Positions 49,312-57,585 of a stretch of DNA of 64,000 nucleotides are shown piece after piece. The DNA is from Sulfurimonas sp. Its GTDB lineage: Bacteria > Campylobacterota > Campylobacteria > Campylobacterales > Sulfurimonadaceae. Under the pieces are notes generated by a model. The model was not told the origin of the DNA and did not search any database. It saw only the letters and a list, made by a program, of their open reading frames with translations. The first letter of the stretch is position 1, and each line of letters opens with the position of its first letter. The position numbers were made by a program, and so were the translations under genes. The stretch is from assembly GCA_030949825.1 (NCBI GenBank), contig JAUZSC010000008.1, positions 62,001-126,000 on the forward strand. Reading direction: 5' to 3'.

Positions 49312-49713
49312 ATGTTACTAAGAAAAGAAGCCGTACAAAAAAGTTTCAAATGATGTAATGAATATGCTCCACGAAGAAGAAATAGAAATTATCAACGATT
49401 TTCATGATGCTGCTTTAGCAGGAGATGTAGTAAAAATTGATAAACTGTTTCCAGTAGTCCACTTTGATGCTGAAGATCATTTTACAACTGAAGAAGAGAT
49501 GATGGCGCAAAATAAATTCTATGGTGAACAGATGCATAAATCTGAGCATGATAGTATGCGAAAGAAATTAGCAACACTTTAAAAAATTGGGATATACATA
49601 AAGACCCTGAACATGTATTAAGATTTTTAGAAGATGATTTTAAACATTGGATTATTTTACATATTTCAAGATGGGACTCTGAAACAGCTATGCATATTGG
49701 TTATACTAACTAA
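49312..49713 (+). CDS. Hemerythrin-like protein (two length errors in this sequence)
   Basis: About 133 residues when restored. It shows the four-helix hemerythrin ligand pattern: INDFHDAAL, VHFDAEDHFTTEEEMM, MHKSEHDSM and HWIILHISRWD. Bacteriohemerythrins bind O2 at a di-iron site and can store or scavenge it. The frame is broken at a run of six A (49337-49342, should be five) and near TTTAAAAAA (49578-49586). AAAGGA precedes the ATG. It sits directly after the oxygen-sensitive oxidoreductase operon. Confidence 0.75.
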
Positions 49714-49818
49714 ATAAAAGCTACTTATAATATTAAAAATAACTAAATTAAATTGCCTAATTATACAATTAACATAATTTAATGTTAAAATACAAAAAAA
49801 TATTATAAGGTATCAGAA

Positions 49819-50433
49819 ATGGCAGAAAACAGTAAAAAACTTTATATGGAAATGCAAATGGATGAGCTTAAGGCTACTCTTGAAGAGCAAGATGGCTCTT
49901 TAGGGGGAGATGAAAAATCTGAAGTTGCGAAAAAGAAAAGCCCTCCGAAAAACAATCAAAATAAAAATGCAGAAGTAGCAAAACTTTATGAAGATGCTTA
50001 TGAATACGAAGAAGAACTAGCAGCCTTTGAAGCAGAATTAGAAATTATAAAAGCAAATGAACTTCATGATATAACAAAATTACTAGCTGCATCACTCCCT
50101 GATGAAGATAGAAATTATGATCAAGAATTTCATGCAATATTAACTGCAACTTGGGCACATAGAGTTGAAGTTGAAAAAACGCATCCACAAGAACAATTAG
50201 CGCTTATACAAAAAACAGAATTCACTACTGTTGTAGAAGAATTTAATACTGCATTTCCAAACTATGAACACGATTTTAAAGCGGATATAAAAGATATATT
50301 TATTAAAAGATTGGAAATGCTTGTTGCAATAAAAAAAGAGCATATAGAACAAGAAATAGAAGAGATTTATATTGCAGGTTTAAAACCGAGTTTTGTAAAA
50401 CGCATCTATAAACAATTTCATTCAATTAAATAA
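49819..50433 (+). CDS. Hypothetical acidic helical protein
   Basis: A 204-residue, strongly charged, almost wholly helical protein. A disordered Lys/Asn-rich stretch (about 35-55) is followed by two long helical blocks (YEDAYEYEEELAAFEAELEI and IEQEIEEIYIAGLKPSF). No membrane segment or catalytic motif is visible. It precedes trigger factor by 25 nt on the same strand. Not recognised. Confidence 0.65.
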   Translation: MAENSKKLYMEMQMDELKATLEEQDGSLGGDEKSEVAKKKSPPKNNQNKNAEVAKLYEDAYEYEEELAAFEAELEIIKANELHDITKLLAASLPDEDRNYDQEFHAILTATWAHRVEVEKTHPQEQLALIQKTEFTTVVEEFNTAFPNYEHDFKADIKDIFIKRLEMLVAIKKEHIEQEIEEIYIAGLKPSFVKRIYKQFHSIK

Positions 50434-50458
50434 AATTAATTTAAACAAAAGGACTCAA

Positions 50459-51712
50459 GTGAAAGTTACAGTAAAAAAAGTAGACGATATAAATTATATA
50501 ATAAGTGGTTCAGTTAAAAATGACCTTATTCAAGAAAAAGCGACAGAGCTTCAAGAACTTGCAAAAAAACAAGAAAATGATGCTTCTACAGAAGAAAGTA
50601 TTCAACAAGATGCATCTGACAAAGTTTTTAAAGCATTTGTAGAAGCTGGAATAAAAGAAGCAAATATTGATGTAGCAAATGTTCTAGGTCAGCCTCTTCT
50701 AAAAAGTCATAAGCAAAGTGAAGATAGTATTCATTTTGAAGTAGAAATATCTACGAGCCCTGCTATAGACACAGATATTAGCTATGCAGACATTATCCCC
50801 AAATTTACAAAGCCTGTTGCAAGTGCTGAAGATATTGAAGTAAAGTTAATAGAATACGCTACACAACAAGCTCTTTTTACAAAAATAGAAAAAGAAAGAC
50901 CTGTTGAAAATGGCGATGTTGCTGTCATTGATTTTGTTGGCTACATAGATGGTAAAGTTTTTGAAGGTGGAAGCGCTGAACGATTTAACCTAAAAGTTGG
51001 TTCTAAGTCATTTATAGAGGGCTTTGAAGAACAACTAATCGGTATGAAATACAATGAAACAAAATCTATTTTAGTGACTTTTCCAAAAGATTATGATGCT
51101 GCAGACTTAGCTGGTAAAGAAACTAAATTTGATGTTAAACTCCATGAGATTCAAGAACAAAAGCCAAAAACTCCAGATGATGCTTTTGCACAAAAAGTAC
51201 TTCAAAATCCAAAAGCTACACTCCAAATGCTAAAAAAACAACTAGGAGAACAACTTACCGCTGAAGAACTCTCAGATCTTTACATGCGTGAACTTAAGCC
51301 ACAACTTGTAAAAGGCTTACTTACAAAGTTTGACTTTACATTGCCAAGTAATATAGTAGAACAAGAGATAGATGCTAAGGCGCGTGAAAAAACAAAATCA
51401 TTTACAGAGGAACAACATAAAGAATACTTTGAGGATAAGGCAAAATTTAATGCGCTTAGAGAATCCGTACGCGAAGATGCAAGAGATAGCATAAAAGCTG
51501 TACTTATTGTTGAAGCATTGGCTAAAAAAGAAGGTATCGTAGTTCATGATCAAGAAGTACTTGCTGCGCTTACTTACCAGGCTACAGCGACAGGTCAAGA
51601 TGCTGAAAAACTCGTAAAATACTACCAAGACAACAACTTAATGACCTCTGCTAAAATGGGTCTTACCGAAGACAAGCTTTTTGGTGTTATACTTGGATTT
51701 AGCAAGCACTAA
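50459..51712 (+). CDS. tig: Trigger factor (ribosome-associated chaperone and peptidyl-prolyl isomerase)
   Basis: A 417-residue trigger factor. The N-terminal ribosome-binding domain covers about 1-140. The FKBP-type isomerase domain is at about 150-240, with GDVAVIDFVGYIDGKVFEGG and FIEGFEEQLIGM. A long helical C-terminal domain follows. The ribosome-docking signature GFRKGxxP is not visible in its usual form in the N-terminal domain, so it may be a divergent paralogue. Start is GTG with AAAGGA 6 nt upstream. Confidence 0.88.
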   Translation: MKVTVKKVDDINYIISGSVKNDLIQEKATELQELAKKQENDASTEESIQQDASDKVFKAFVEAGIKEANIDVANVLGQPLLKSHKQSEDSIHFEVEISTSPAIDTDISYADIIPKFTKPVASAEDIEVKLIEYATQQALFTKIEKERPVENGDVAVIDFVGYIDGKVFEGGSAERFNLKVGSKSFIEGFEEQLIGMKYNETKSILVTFPKDYDAADLAGKETKFDVKLHEIQEQKPKTPDDAFAQKVLQNPKATLQMLKKQLGEQLTAEELSDLYMRELKPQLVKGLLTKFDFTLPSNIVEQEIDAKAREKTKSFTEEQHKEYFEDKAKFNALRESVREDARDSIKAVLIVEALAKKEGIVVHDQEVLAALTYQATATGQDAEKLVKYYQDNNLMTSAKMGLTEDKLFGVILGFSKH

Positions 51713-51713
51713 G

Positions 51714-52370
51714 ATGCATAAGTCATGGATGCAATCACTTTGGGATTGGGCAGATGAAAATAATCTGTCTAATTTAGAATGGATTGAGCATGATTCTTAT
51801 AAAGATGCTGGATATTTTAGAGGTTTTCCAAGAGATGAGGCAAACTTACTCAAGCTTGAAACTCTCAATCTTTTAGGCAGCCAACTGAACTCCCTACCTT
51901 CAGAAATAGGAAAGCTAACTCATTTAAAAAAACTCCATCTTTTAGACAATCAACTCACTGCACTTCCTATCCAAATTGCTAATCTTATTTATCTTGAAGA
52001 ACTCTATATTCCTGCTAATCGTTTACAAAGCCTACCTAAAGAGATTGGAAAACTTATAAACTTAAAAGTTCTTCTTCTTCAAGAAAATCAACTTACCTCA
52101 TTACCAAAAGAAATTGGGGAACTCACTAATCTAATAACTTTAGAACTTGGCGGGAATAAACTTACCCAACTACCTAAGACAATAGGAAAACTTAAAAATC
52201 TAAAAAAATTAACACTTTGGAAAAATAAACTTACAGAGTTACCTCAAGAGATGAAAAGTCTTGTAAATTTGGAAGCGTTTGATTGTTTTTATAATAAAAT
52301 CGCACTCAATAAAAAAAATATTGAGTGGCTTGAGTACTTAATGACGCATCATTGTGATGTAAATATTTAA
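51714..52370 (+). CDS. Leucine-rich-repeat protein
   Basis: A 218-residue protein. A short N-terminal helical part (MHKSWMQSLWDWADENNL) is followed by about seven 23-residue leucine-rich repeats of the bacterial LPxEIxxLxxLxxLxLxxNxL type (for example SLPKEIGKLINLKVLLLQEN). It is probably an intracellular protein-binding scaffold, as no signal peptide is seen. The ATG lies 1 nt after the trigger-factor stop, so the genes are coupled. Confidence 0.82.
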   Translation: MHKSWMQSLWDWADENNLSNLEWIEHDSYKDAGYFRGFPRDEANLLKLETLNLLGSQLNSLPSEIGKLTHLKKLHLLDNQLTALPIQIANLIYLEELYIPANRLQSLPKEIGKLINLKVLLLQENQLTSLPKEIGELTNLITLELGGNKLTQLPKTIGKLKNLKKLTLWKNKLTELPQEMKSLVNLEAFDCFYNKIALNKKNIEWLEYLMTHHCDVNI

Positions 52371-52441
52371 GAGTGTAAAATAAACTTTTACAAGAACTAA
52401 AAAGATTAGCAACTCTTTTAAGTGCCGGACAAGAATAAATA

Positions 52442-52472
52442 AAATATACATGATTTATTTGTATATTTTTTA
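52442..52472 (+). terminator. AT-rich stem-loop after the LRR gene, probable terminator
   Basis: A 9-bp stem AAATATACA/TGTATATTT with a nine-base loop is followed by TTTT. It lies 72 nt after the LRR stop and before the ammonium-transporter gene. Confidence 0.5.
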
Positions 52473-52518
52473 AGCATAAAACTACTTAAAATATCTACTA
52501 TTATAGATATCATATATA

Positions 52519-54348
52519 ATGAATGAAATTAATAATATAAATCTACTTTGGATTCTAATAAGTGCTATTTTAGTTTTTATGATGCAGTTTGGTTTTGCCT
52601 TAATTGAAACGGGTGTTGTTAGGCATAAAAATACAATAAATGTAGCTATGAAGAATCTAGTAGATTCTATATTTGGAATAATATTTTTCTGGCTTATTGG
52701 TTATGGTTTTATGTTTGGTAATGACTATGATGGTCTTATTGGAATAGACAGCTTTATTATTGATGGTAAAAATGCACAAGAAAATGCTCTTTTCTTTTTT
52801 CAAGCAATGTTTGCAGCGACAGCTGCAACAATTATTTCTGGTGCTGTTGCTGAAAGAATGAAGTTTAATGCCTATATATTAGTTACGATAGTAGTCGTAA
52901 GTATTATATATCCTATTTTTGGACATTGGGCATGGGCTGATGGTGGTTGGCTTAAAGAACTTGGTTTTATGGACTTTGCTGGTTCAACTGTTGTTCACTC
53001 TATAGGAGCATGGATAGGTTTAGCAGGAGCTATTATACTAGGTCCTAGAATTGGAAAATTTGGAAAAAACAATAAGATAAAATATTTTGCACCTAGTAAT
53101 TATAACTTTATTGTCTATGGTATTTTTATCCTCTTCTTTGCTTGGTTTGGTTTCAATGGAGGAAGTCTTTTAAGGTTCGATTCTCAAGTGACATCCATCC
53201 TTCTCAACACAACTTTAGCAGGAGCTTTTGGAGGACTTGGCGGTTGGATTATTAGTCTAGTTAAAAAAGAGAAGGTAGGTATAGAAATATTTGCTCTTGG
53301 CATAATCTCTGGACTCGTTGGTGTTACTGCGGGTTGTGATCAGTTTGATGCAAGAACCGCTGCTTTTGTTGGTTTTTTTGCTGCATTTGTTATGTACTAT
53401 TTCGACAACCTAATTTTGAAAAAGTTTAAGATTGATGATCCCTTAAGTGTAGTGGGTGTGCATGGTTTTGCTGGAGCATGGGGGACCTTAGCAGTTGGGT
53501 TATTTGCAGATTTACCACAAAATATGTCAAGAGTAGACCTCATCAAGATACAAGGTCTTGGTATTATTGTCGCTTTTATTTTCGCCTTTTCTCTTGGTCT
53601 TATTCTTTTTTATGCCTTATATAAGTTAAAAATGTTACGAGTAAGTAAGCGTCACGAAGTTATTGGACTTAATGTAAGCGAGCATAATGCCCAACTTCCA
53701 TGGGTTGATACAATAGAAAGTATTATTAAAATTATGAAAACTGGAGACCTCCAACATAAAATATATGAAGAACGAGGCACAGAGATAGGACTTGTGGCGA
53801 AGTTCTTCAATTATCTTTTAGATACTCTCAAAGAAAAGCAAGTTAAGCTTCAAAATTTAAACACGAAACTCCGTTCAAAAGCTGATATTGACCCATTAAC
53901 TCAAATATTTAATAGGCGAGCATTGATGGAAAAACTTAAAGATAAAAATCTTTACCATACTAACTATTCTATAATCATTATAGATATTGACAAGTTCAAA
54001 GATGTAAATGACATATATGGACATAGTGCTGGTGATAGTGTTTTAAGAGAGTTGTCCATAATTATTAAAGAAATCATTAGAGATAAAGATATATTTGCTA
54101 GGTGGGGAGGAGAAGAGTTCCTCATTTTAGCAAACTCGAGAGATATTAGCCAAGTAGAAAAAATAGCCGATAAGATTCGTCTAAAAGTTGCTTCTTATAG
54201 CTTTACGACAGTTGGTAAGATTACAGCTTCTTTTGGTGTAAGTACTCCAAAAAATGAAGACAATAGCTTTGAAGAAATTTTAGAAAATGCGGACAAAGCT
54301 CTTTATCAAGCCAAAGAATTAGGCAGAAATAGAGTTTGTAGCTGGTAG
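52519..54348 (+). CDS. Ammonium transporter fused to a GGDEF diguanylate cyclase
   Basis: A 609-residue fusion. Residues about 1-385 are an Amt/Mep transporter of 11 helices, with MQFGFALIETGVVRHKN, FFFQAMFAATAATIISGA, FGHWAWADGG, VVHSIGAWIGLAGAIILGPR, FGFNGGS and VHGFAGAWGTLAVG including the pore-histidine regions. A HAMP-like linker (about 390-450) leads to a GGDEF domain with DPLTQIFNRRAL and the active-site RWGGEEF. It may couple ammonium binding or transport to cyclic-di-GMP synthesis. No separate amtB or glnK is nearby. Confidence 0.92.
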   Translation: MNEINNINLLWILISAILVFMMQFGFALIETGVVRHKNTINVAMKNLVDSIFGIIFFWLIGYGFMFGNDYDGLIGIDSFIIDGKNAQENALFFFQAMFAATAATIISGAVAERMKFNAYILVTIVVVSIIYPIFGHWAWADGGWLKELGFMDFAGSTVVHSIGAWIGLAGAIILGPRIGKFGKNNKIKYFAPSNYNFIVYGIFILFFAWFGFNGGSLLRFDSQVTSILLNTTLAGAFGGLGGWIISLVKKEKVGIEIFALGIISGLVGVTAGCDQFDARTAAFVGFFAAFVMYYFDNLILKKFKIDDPLSVVGVHGFAGAWGTLAVGLFADLPQNMSRVDLIKIQGLGIIVAFIFAFSLGLILFYALYKLKMLRVSKRHEVIGLNVSEHNAQLPWVDTIESIIKIMKTGDLQHKIYEERGTEIGLVAKFFNYLLDTLKEKQVKLQNLNTKLRSKADIDPLTQIFNRRALMEKLKDKNLYHTNYSIIIIDIDKFKDVNDIYGHSAGDSVLRELSIIIKEIIRDKDIFARWGGEEFLILANSRDISQVEKIADKIRLKVASYSFTTVGKITASFGVSTPKNEDNSFEEILENADKALYQAKELGRNRVCSW

Positions 54349-54356
54349 CTACAAAC
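54334..54356. terminator. Perfect 10-bp stem-loop at the end of the Amt-GGDEF gene
   Basis: GTTTGTAGCT and AGCTACAAAC surround a GGT loop and include the stop codon. It lies between convergent genes (the chemoreceptor remnant ends at 54365), so it could end transcription from both sides, although no U-run follows. Confidence 0.5.
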
Positions 54357-54364
54357 GAATTTGA

Positions 54365-54960
54365 TTAACTCTTATATGAACCCAAAAGATTGTTAAGTTT
54401 TGCAGTCATAGAAGAAAGATGATCAGATGCTGAAGCTATTTCTTCAACACTTCTCGCATTTGATACAGAAAGCTCATTTACAACTTCTACTTTGTCTATC
54501 ATTAGCTGTACAGATTTACTATTACTTACATAGCCCTCAACCATACTGTCCACTTTACTAACTGCTATTTCCATTATCTTAACACTTGTAGATATTTCTC
54601 CTTGTGCATCGTTAGCCGTTAAGGAGAGTTTTTCTATTTCACTAGCATTCTGTGAGATAGAATCACTTGCATCTATGATAAACTGTACGATTACTCTAAT
54701 CGTTGCATTTATTTCTGTGAGTGATTTTTGCGTTCTCTCAGCAAGTTTTCTTACTTCATCTGCAACAACAGCAAATCCACCTCCATGCTCACCAGACAAT
54801 TCTGCTTCTGCCTCAGAACGAATACTGATATTTTCACTTAGCTCTCTCGAGTGCATATTCTGCCGTGTTAAGCTCAGATTCTGTTTCTTTTGTTTGGATT
54901 ATAGTATCTTGTACTTTTGATATAAAGCTATTTATATGTGTAGATACTATAATATCGGTG
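54365..54960 (-). pseudogene. Chemoreceptor (MCP) remnant
   Basis: The last 163 codons (54365-54856) still read as the second half of a chemoreceptor signalling domain: [24 protein letters not shown] and a normal helical tail. The first arm is damaged; where [16 protein letters not shown] is expected there is SEAEAELSGEHGGG, and the preceding coiled-coil (SFISKVQDTIIQTKETESEL) lies in another frame. No membrane or sensor part is left. Unlike the single-base breaks elsewhere, this needs several lesions, so I call it decayed. Confidence 0.75.
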
Positions 54961-54985
54961 TTGCTATAAAAGATGCAACGGCATA

Positions 54986-55018
54986 TTTATTAATGATTAA
55001 ATTTTAATCATTAATAAA
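54986..55018. promoter_or_regulatory. 33-bp palindrome upstream of the Cache-like gene
   Basis: Arms 54986-55001 (TTTATTAATGATTAAA) and 55002-55018 are reverse complements with one extra T and no loop. It lies 50 nt before the plus-strand start at 55068. It may be an operator or a stem in the transcript. Confidence 0.4.
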
Positions 55019-55067
55019 TAAATTTAAGTTTATTTTTTTGGATAAAATATTGTTGAACGGAGTTAAA

Positions 55068-56955
55068 ATGAATCAACTACTAGATATTTTTCCTTTTATT
55101 AAACAAACTATGCTTGATTTAGAAAAGCAAAATAAGTTTTTAAATAAAGTTACTCTTACCGGAAAGATAAATGCACTTCATGTTGCTGGAAATCTTTTTG
55201 AGTTTACAGATAAAACAGCTATTGTATTTGATGAACTAAAAAGTGAACTTATACATGCCCTTCTCAATGAAAATATAAAAAAAAATAACAAATGAATTAG
55301 AGTTCAAAGCTAAAACTACTATAGATATTTTAATTCGCAACCTTTTTGAAAGAACCGCTGATGTAGGATTTTTCTCTATAGACAGTGTTATTATAAATTT
55401 TTTAACAACAGACACTATTTCAAAAGACACAATGCACAATCATCTCATGGAGTATGCGAGTAAGTACAGTGTATATAATGAGATTATTATTTTTGATACA
55501 CAAGGAAATGTTCAAATAAACATGAACAGAGACAACCTTATTCAAAAATCTACTGACCCTATAATTGAAGATGCATTAAATACTAATGATTATGTAGAAA
55601 AATATTCTACAACTGATATTTTTGCATCACAAGAAAAAACTTTAGTCTATGCTCAAAAAATAAGGCATAATTCTCAAAATATTGGTGTTCTTTGTTTATG
55701 CTTTAAGTTTGAAGATGAACTCGAAAGTATTTTTAAAAACCTATCACACAATAATGAAATTTTATCTATTTCTGGCAACTTAGGAATCTTAGCAACAAAT
55801 CAAAAAAGTAGTAAAAATATTCCAATAAAATTTGAAGATAAAAAATATACTATAGTTAATAAAAAGTATGTTAGTGTTTCAAAACAAACATCTGGCTATC
55901 AAGGTTATTCTGGAATTTCTGATTGGTATGCTACTGCTATGCAAGATACTATTGAACTCGTGAAAGAAAATGTCAATGTAGCTAATAAGGATAAAAAAAA
56001 TCTTCTTAATCAAGAACTTAATGATATTATTGAAAAAGCAAATGACATTATTGATGATATTGCAGATGTAATAATAAACGGTGAACTTATAGCTTGTAAA
56101 CAAAAGGTTTACCTTCTAACACCTATTTTAGATAACATGCGTAGCATAAGTACAGAGCTATTATCTTCTATCAAAGACTCTATCCGTAATTTAGAAGTAG
56201 TTGTTGAAGAGGGGCTCATCCATGATGCAAAAATGGCTTCTCATCTAGCAATAGATATTATGGATAGAAGCCTTTACGAGAGAGCAAACGATAGTAGATG
56301 GTGGGCATTAACACCTCTTTTTGAAGATGAACTTTTCTCAGATACACCCGATAGTACAAAACTCAATGCAACTTTAAAATATATCAATGATTTATATACT
56401 GTTTATACAAATATATTTATATATGATAAAAATAAAAAAGTTATTGCTAGCTCAACTGATAGCTCGATAATTGGAAATACTTTATCTCAAGAATATCTGG
56501 AAAAGACTCTTTTTAATACTAATACGCAGAACTATTATGTAAGTGACTTTGAAAATTCTTCTCTTTATCGCGATAAAGCGACTTATATATATAGTGCTAC
56601 AATTAAAAAGTCATCGGCTGTAGTTGGAGGGATTGGAGTTGTATTTGATTCTGAAGTTGAATTTAGAGAGATGCTTAATGATAGTTTTCCATCATCTAAA
56701 AAAGGTTTTATGGTCTTTATTGACAAGGACAAAAGAATTATTTCAACAAATCATTCTTCTCTTAAAATTTTAGATATATTAGATATTGATGAAAAATTTG
56801 TTGCTCTAAAAGACGCTCACTCTATTTATGATTATCTTACTTATGATGATAAAGAATACATTGTTGCATCTGTATCTTCACAAGGCTACAGAGAATATAA
56901 AACAAAAGATAACTATGTAAATGCTACCTTTTGTTTAACTTTTATAGAAATATAA
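55068..56955 (+). CDS. Cache/PAS-like sensory protein without output domain (one-base frameshift)
   Basis: About 628 residues when restored. No membrane helix is evident. It contains two regions resembling Cache/PAS sensor folds: one around YNEIIIFDTQGNVQINMN and one near IYSATIKKSSAVVGGIGVVF with GFMVFIDKDKRIISTNHS. A long helical stretch in the middle (NDIIEKANDIIDDIADVI) could be a signalling coil. No kinase, cyclase or receptor output is fused. The break is a run of nine A (55277-55285) that should be eight. ATG at 55068 has CGGAG upstream. The receptor remnant next door may once have been its partner. Confidence 0.62.
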
Positions 56956-56962
56956 AAAGTGC

Positions 56963-57244
56963 TTAAGAACAGCCACAAGTATCTTCATCACAAGGTGCAG
57001 ATGCACTGATACCTGTGCTACATGATCCTGCAGCTTCGGGGTTATCAAACACTTGAATAATAAACTCTTTATCGCCTGATCTTATAGCAGAAAATGTATG
57101 TGTTGCACAAAAATCATCATTCATAAAGTCAGCAAGTACATTTGCATAGTTATATGCATCTGACTGATTATCAAATGATTTTTTACTCTCATAGTCACTT
57201 TTTTTAAAACATGAACATTCAAATCCTACTTCAACTGTATACAT
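56963..57244 (-). CDS. Small Cys-rich protein, paralogue of next gene
   Basis: 93 residues beginning MYTVEVGFECSCFKKSDYES and ending in a cysteine cluster (SCSTGISASAPCDEDTCGCS). The N-terminal pattern TVEV-x-CxCF-x-KS-x-(Y/F)E and the central FCATHTF recur in the adjacent gene, so the two arose by duplication. The cysteines suggest metal or cluster binding, which is unproven. It starts exactly at the stop of its paralogue. Confidence 0.65.
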   Translation of the reverse strand: MYTVEVGFECSCFKKSDYESKKSFDNQSDAYNYANVLADFMNDDFCATHTFSAIRSGDKEFIIQVFDNPEAAGSCSTGISASAPCDEDTCGCS

Positions 57245-57564
57245 TAATTTCCACCACTTTTACCAGAAGGCTCTTCACTACCATCAAAACCAATAGTTAC
57301 TACGCTACTACGCACAAGAACACCTGCATCTTCGATATAATCATCATCTTCATCATCTTCTGGTCTCAGTGTTCTATGAATAATGATGTGATCATTATAA
57401 TCTACAGCTTCAAAAAAATGTGTCATACAAAATTCTTGATTCATGCGGCACTCCATAACACGCGCTCGATTTATCATATCTTCTCTTGATTCGTATTCTG
57501 TTTTAGCTTCAAAACCACTTTTGTTAAAACAAGCACATGGCTCTTTTACTTCTATTGTAAACAT
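57244..57564 (-). CDS. Small Cys-containing protein, paralogue of previous gene
   Basis: 106 residues: MFTIEVKEPCACFNKSGFEA at the start, FCMTHFFEAV in the centre and a Gly/Ser/acidic tail. It lacks the terminal cysteine cluster of its neighbour but shares the CxCF, FCxTH(F) and charged-helix pattern. It lies 21 nt downstream of dabA on the same strand, so it may be made with the carbon-uptake system. No family is recognised. Confidence 0.65.
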   Translation of the reverse strand: MFTIEVKEPCACFNKSGFEAKTEYESREDMINRARVMECRMNQEFCMTHFFEAVDYNDHIIIHRTLRPEDDEDDDYIEDAGVLVRSSVVTIGFDGSEEPSGKSGGN

Positions 57565-57585
57565 TTTATTTCCTTTTAATTTTAA

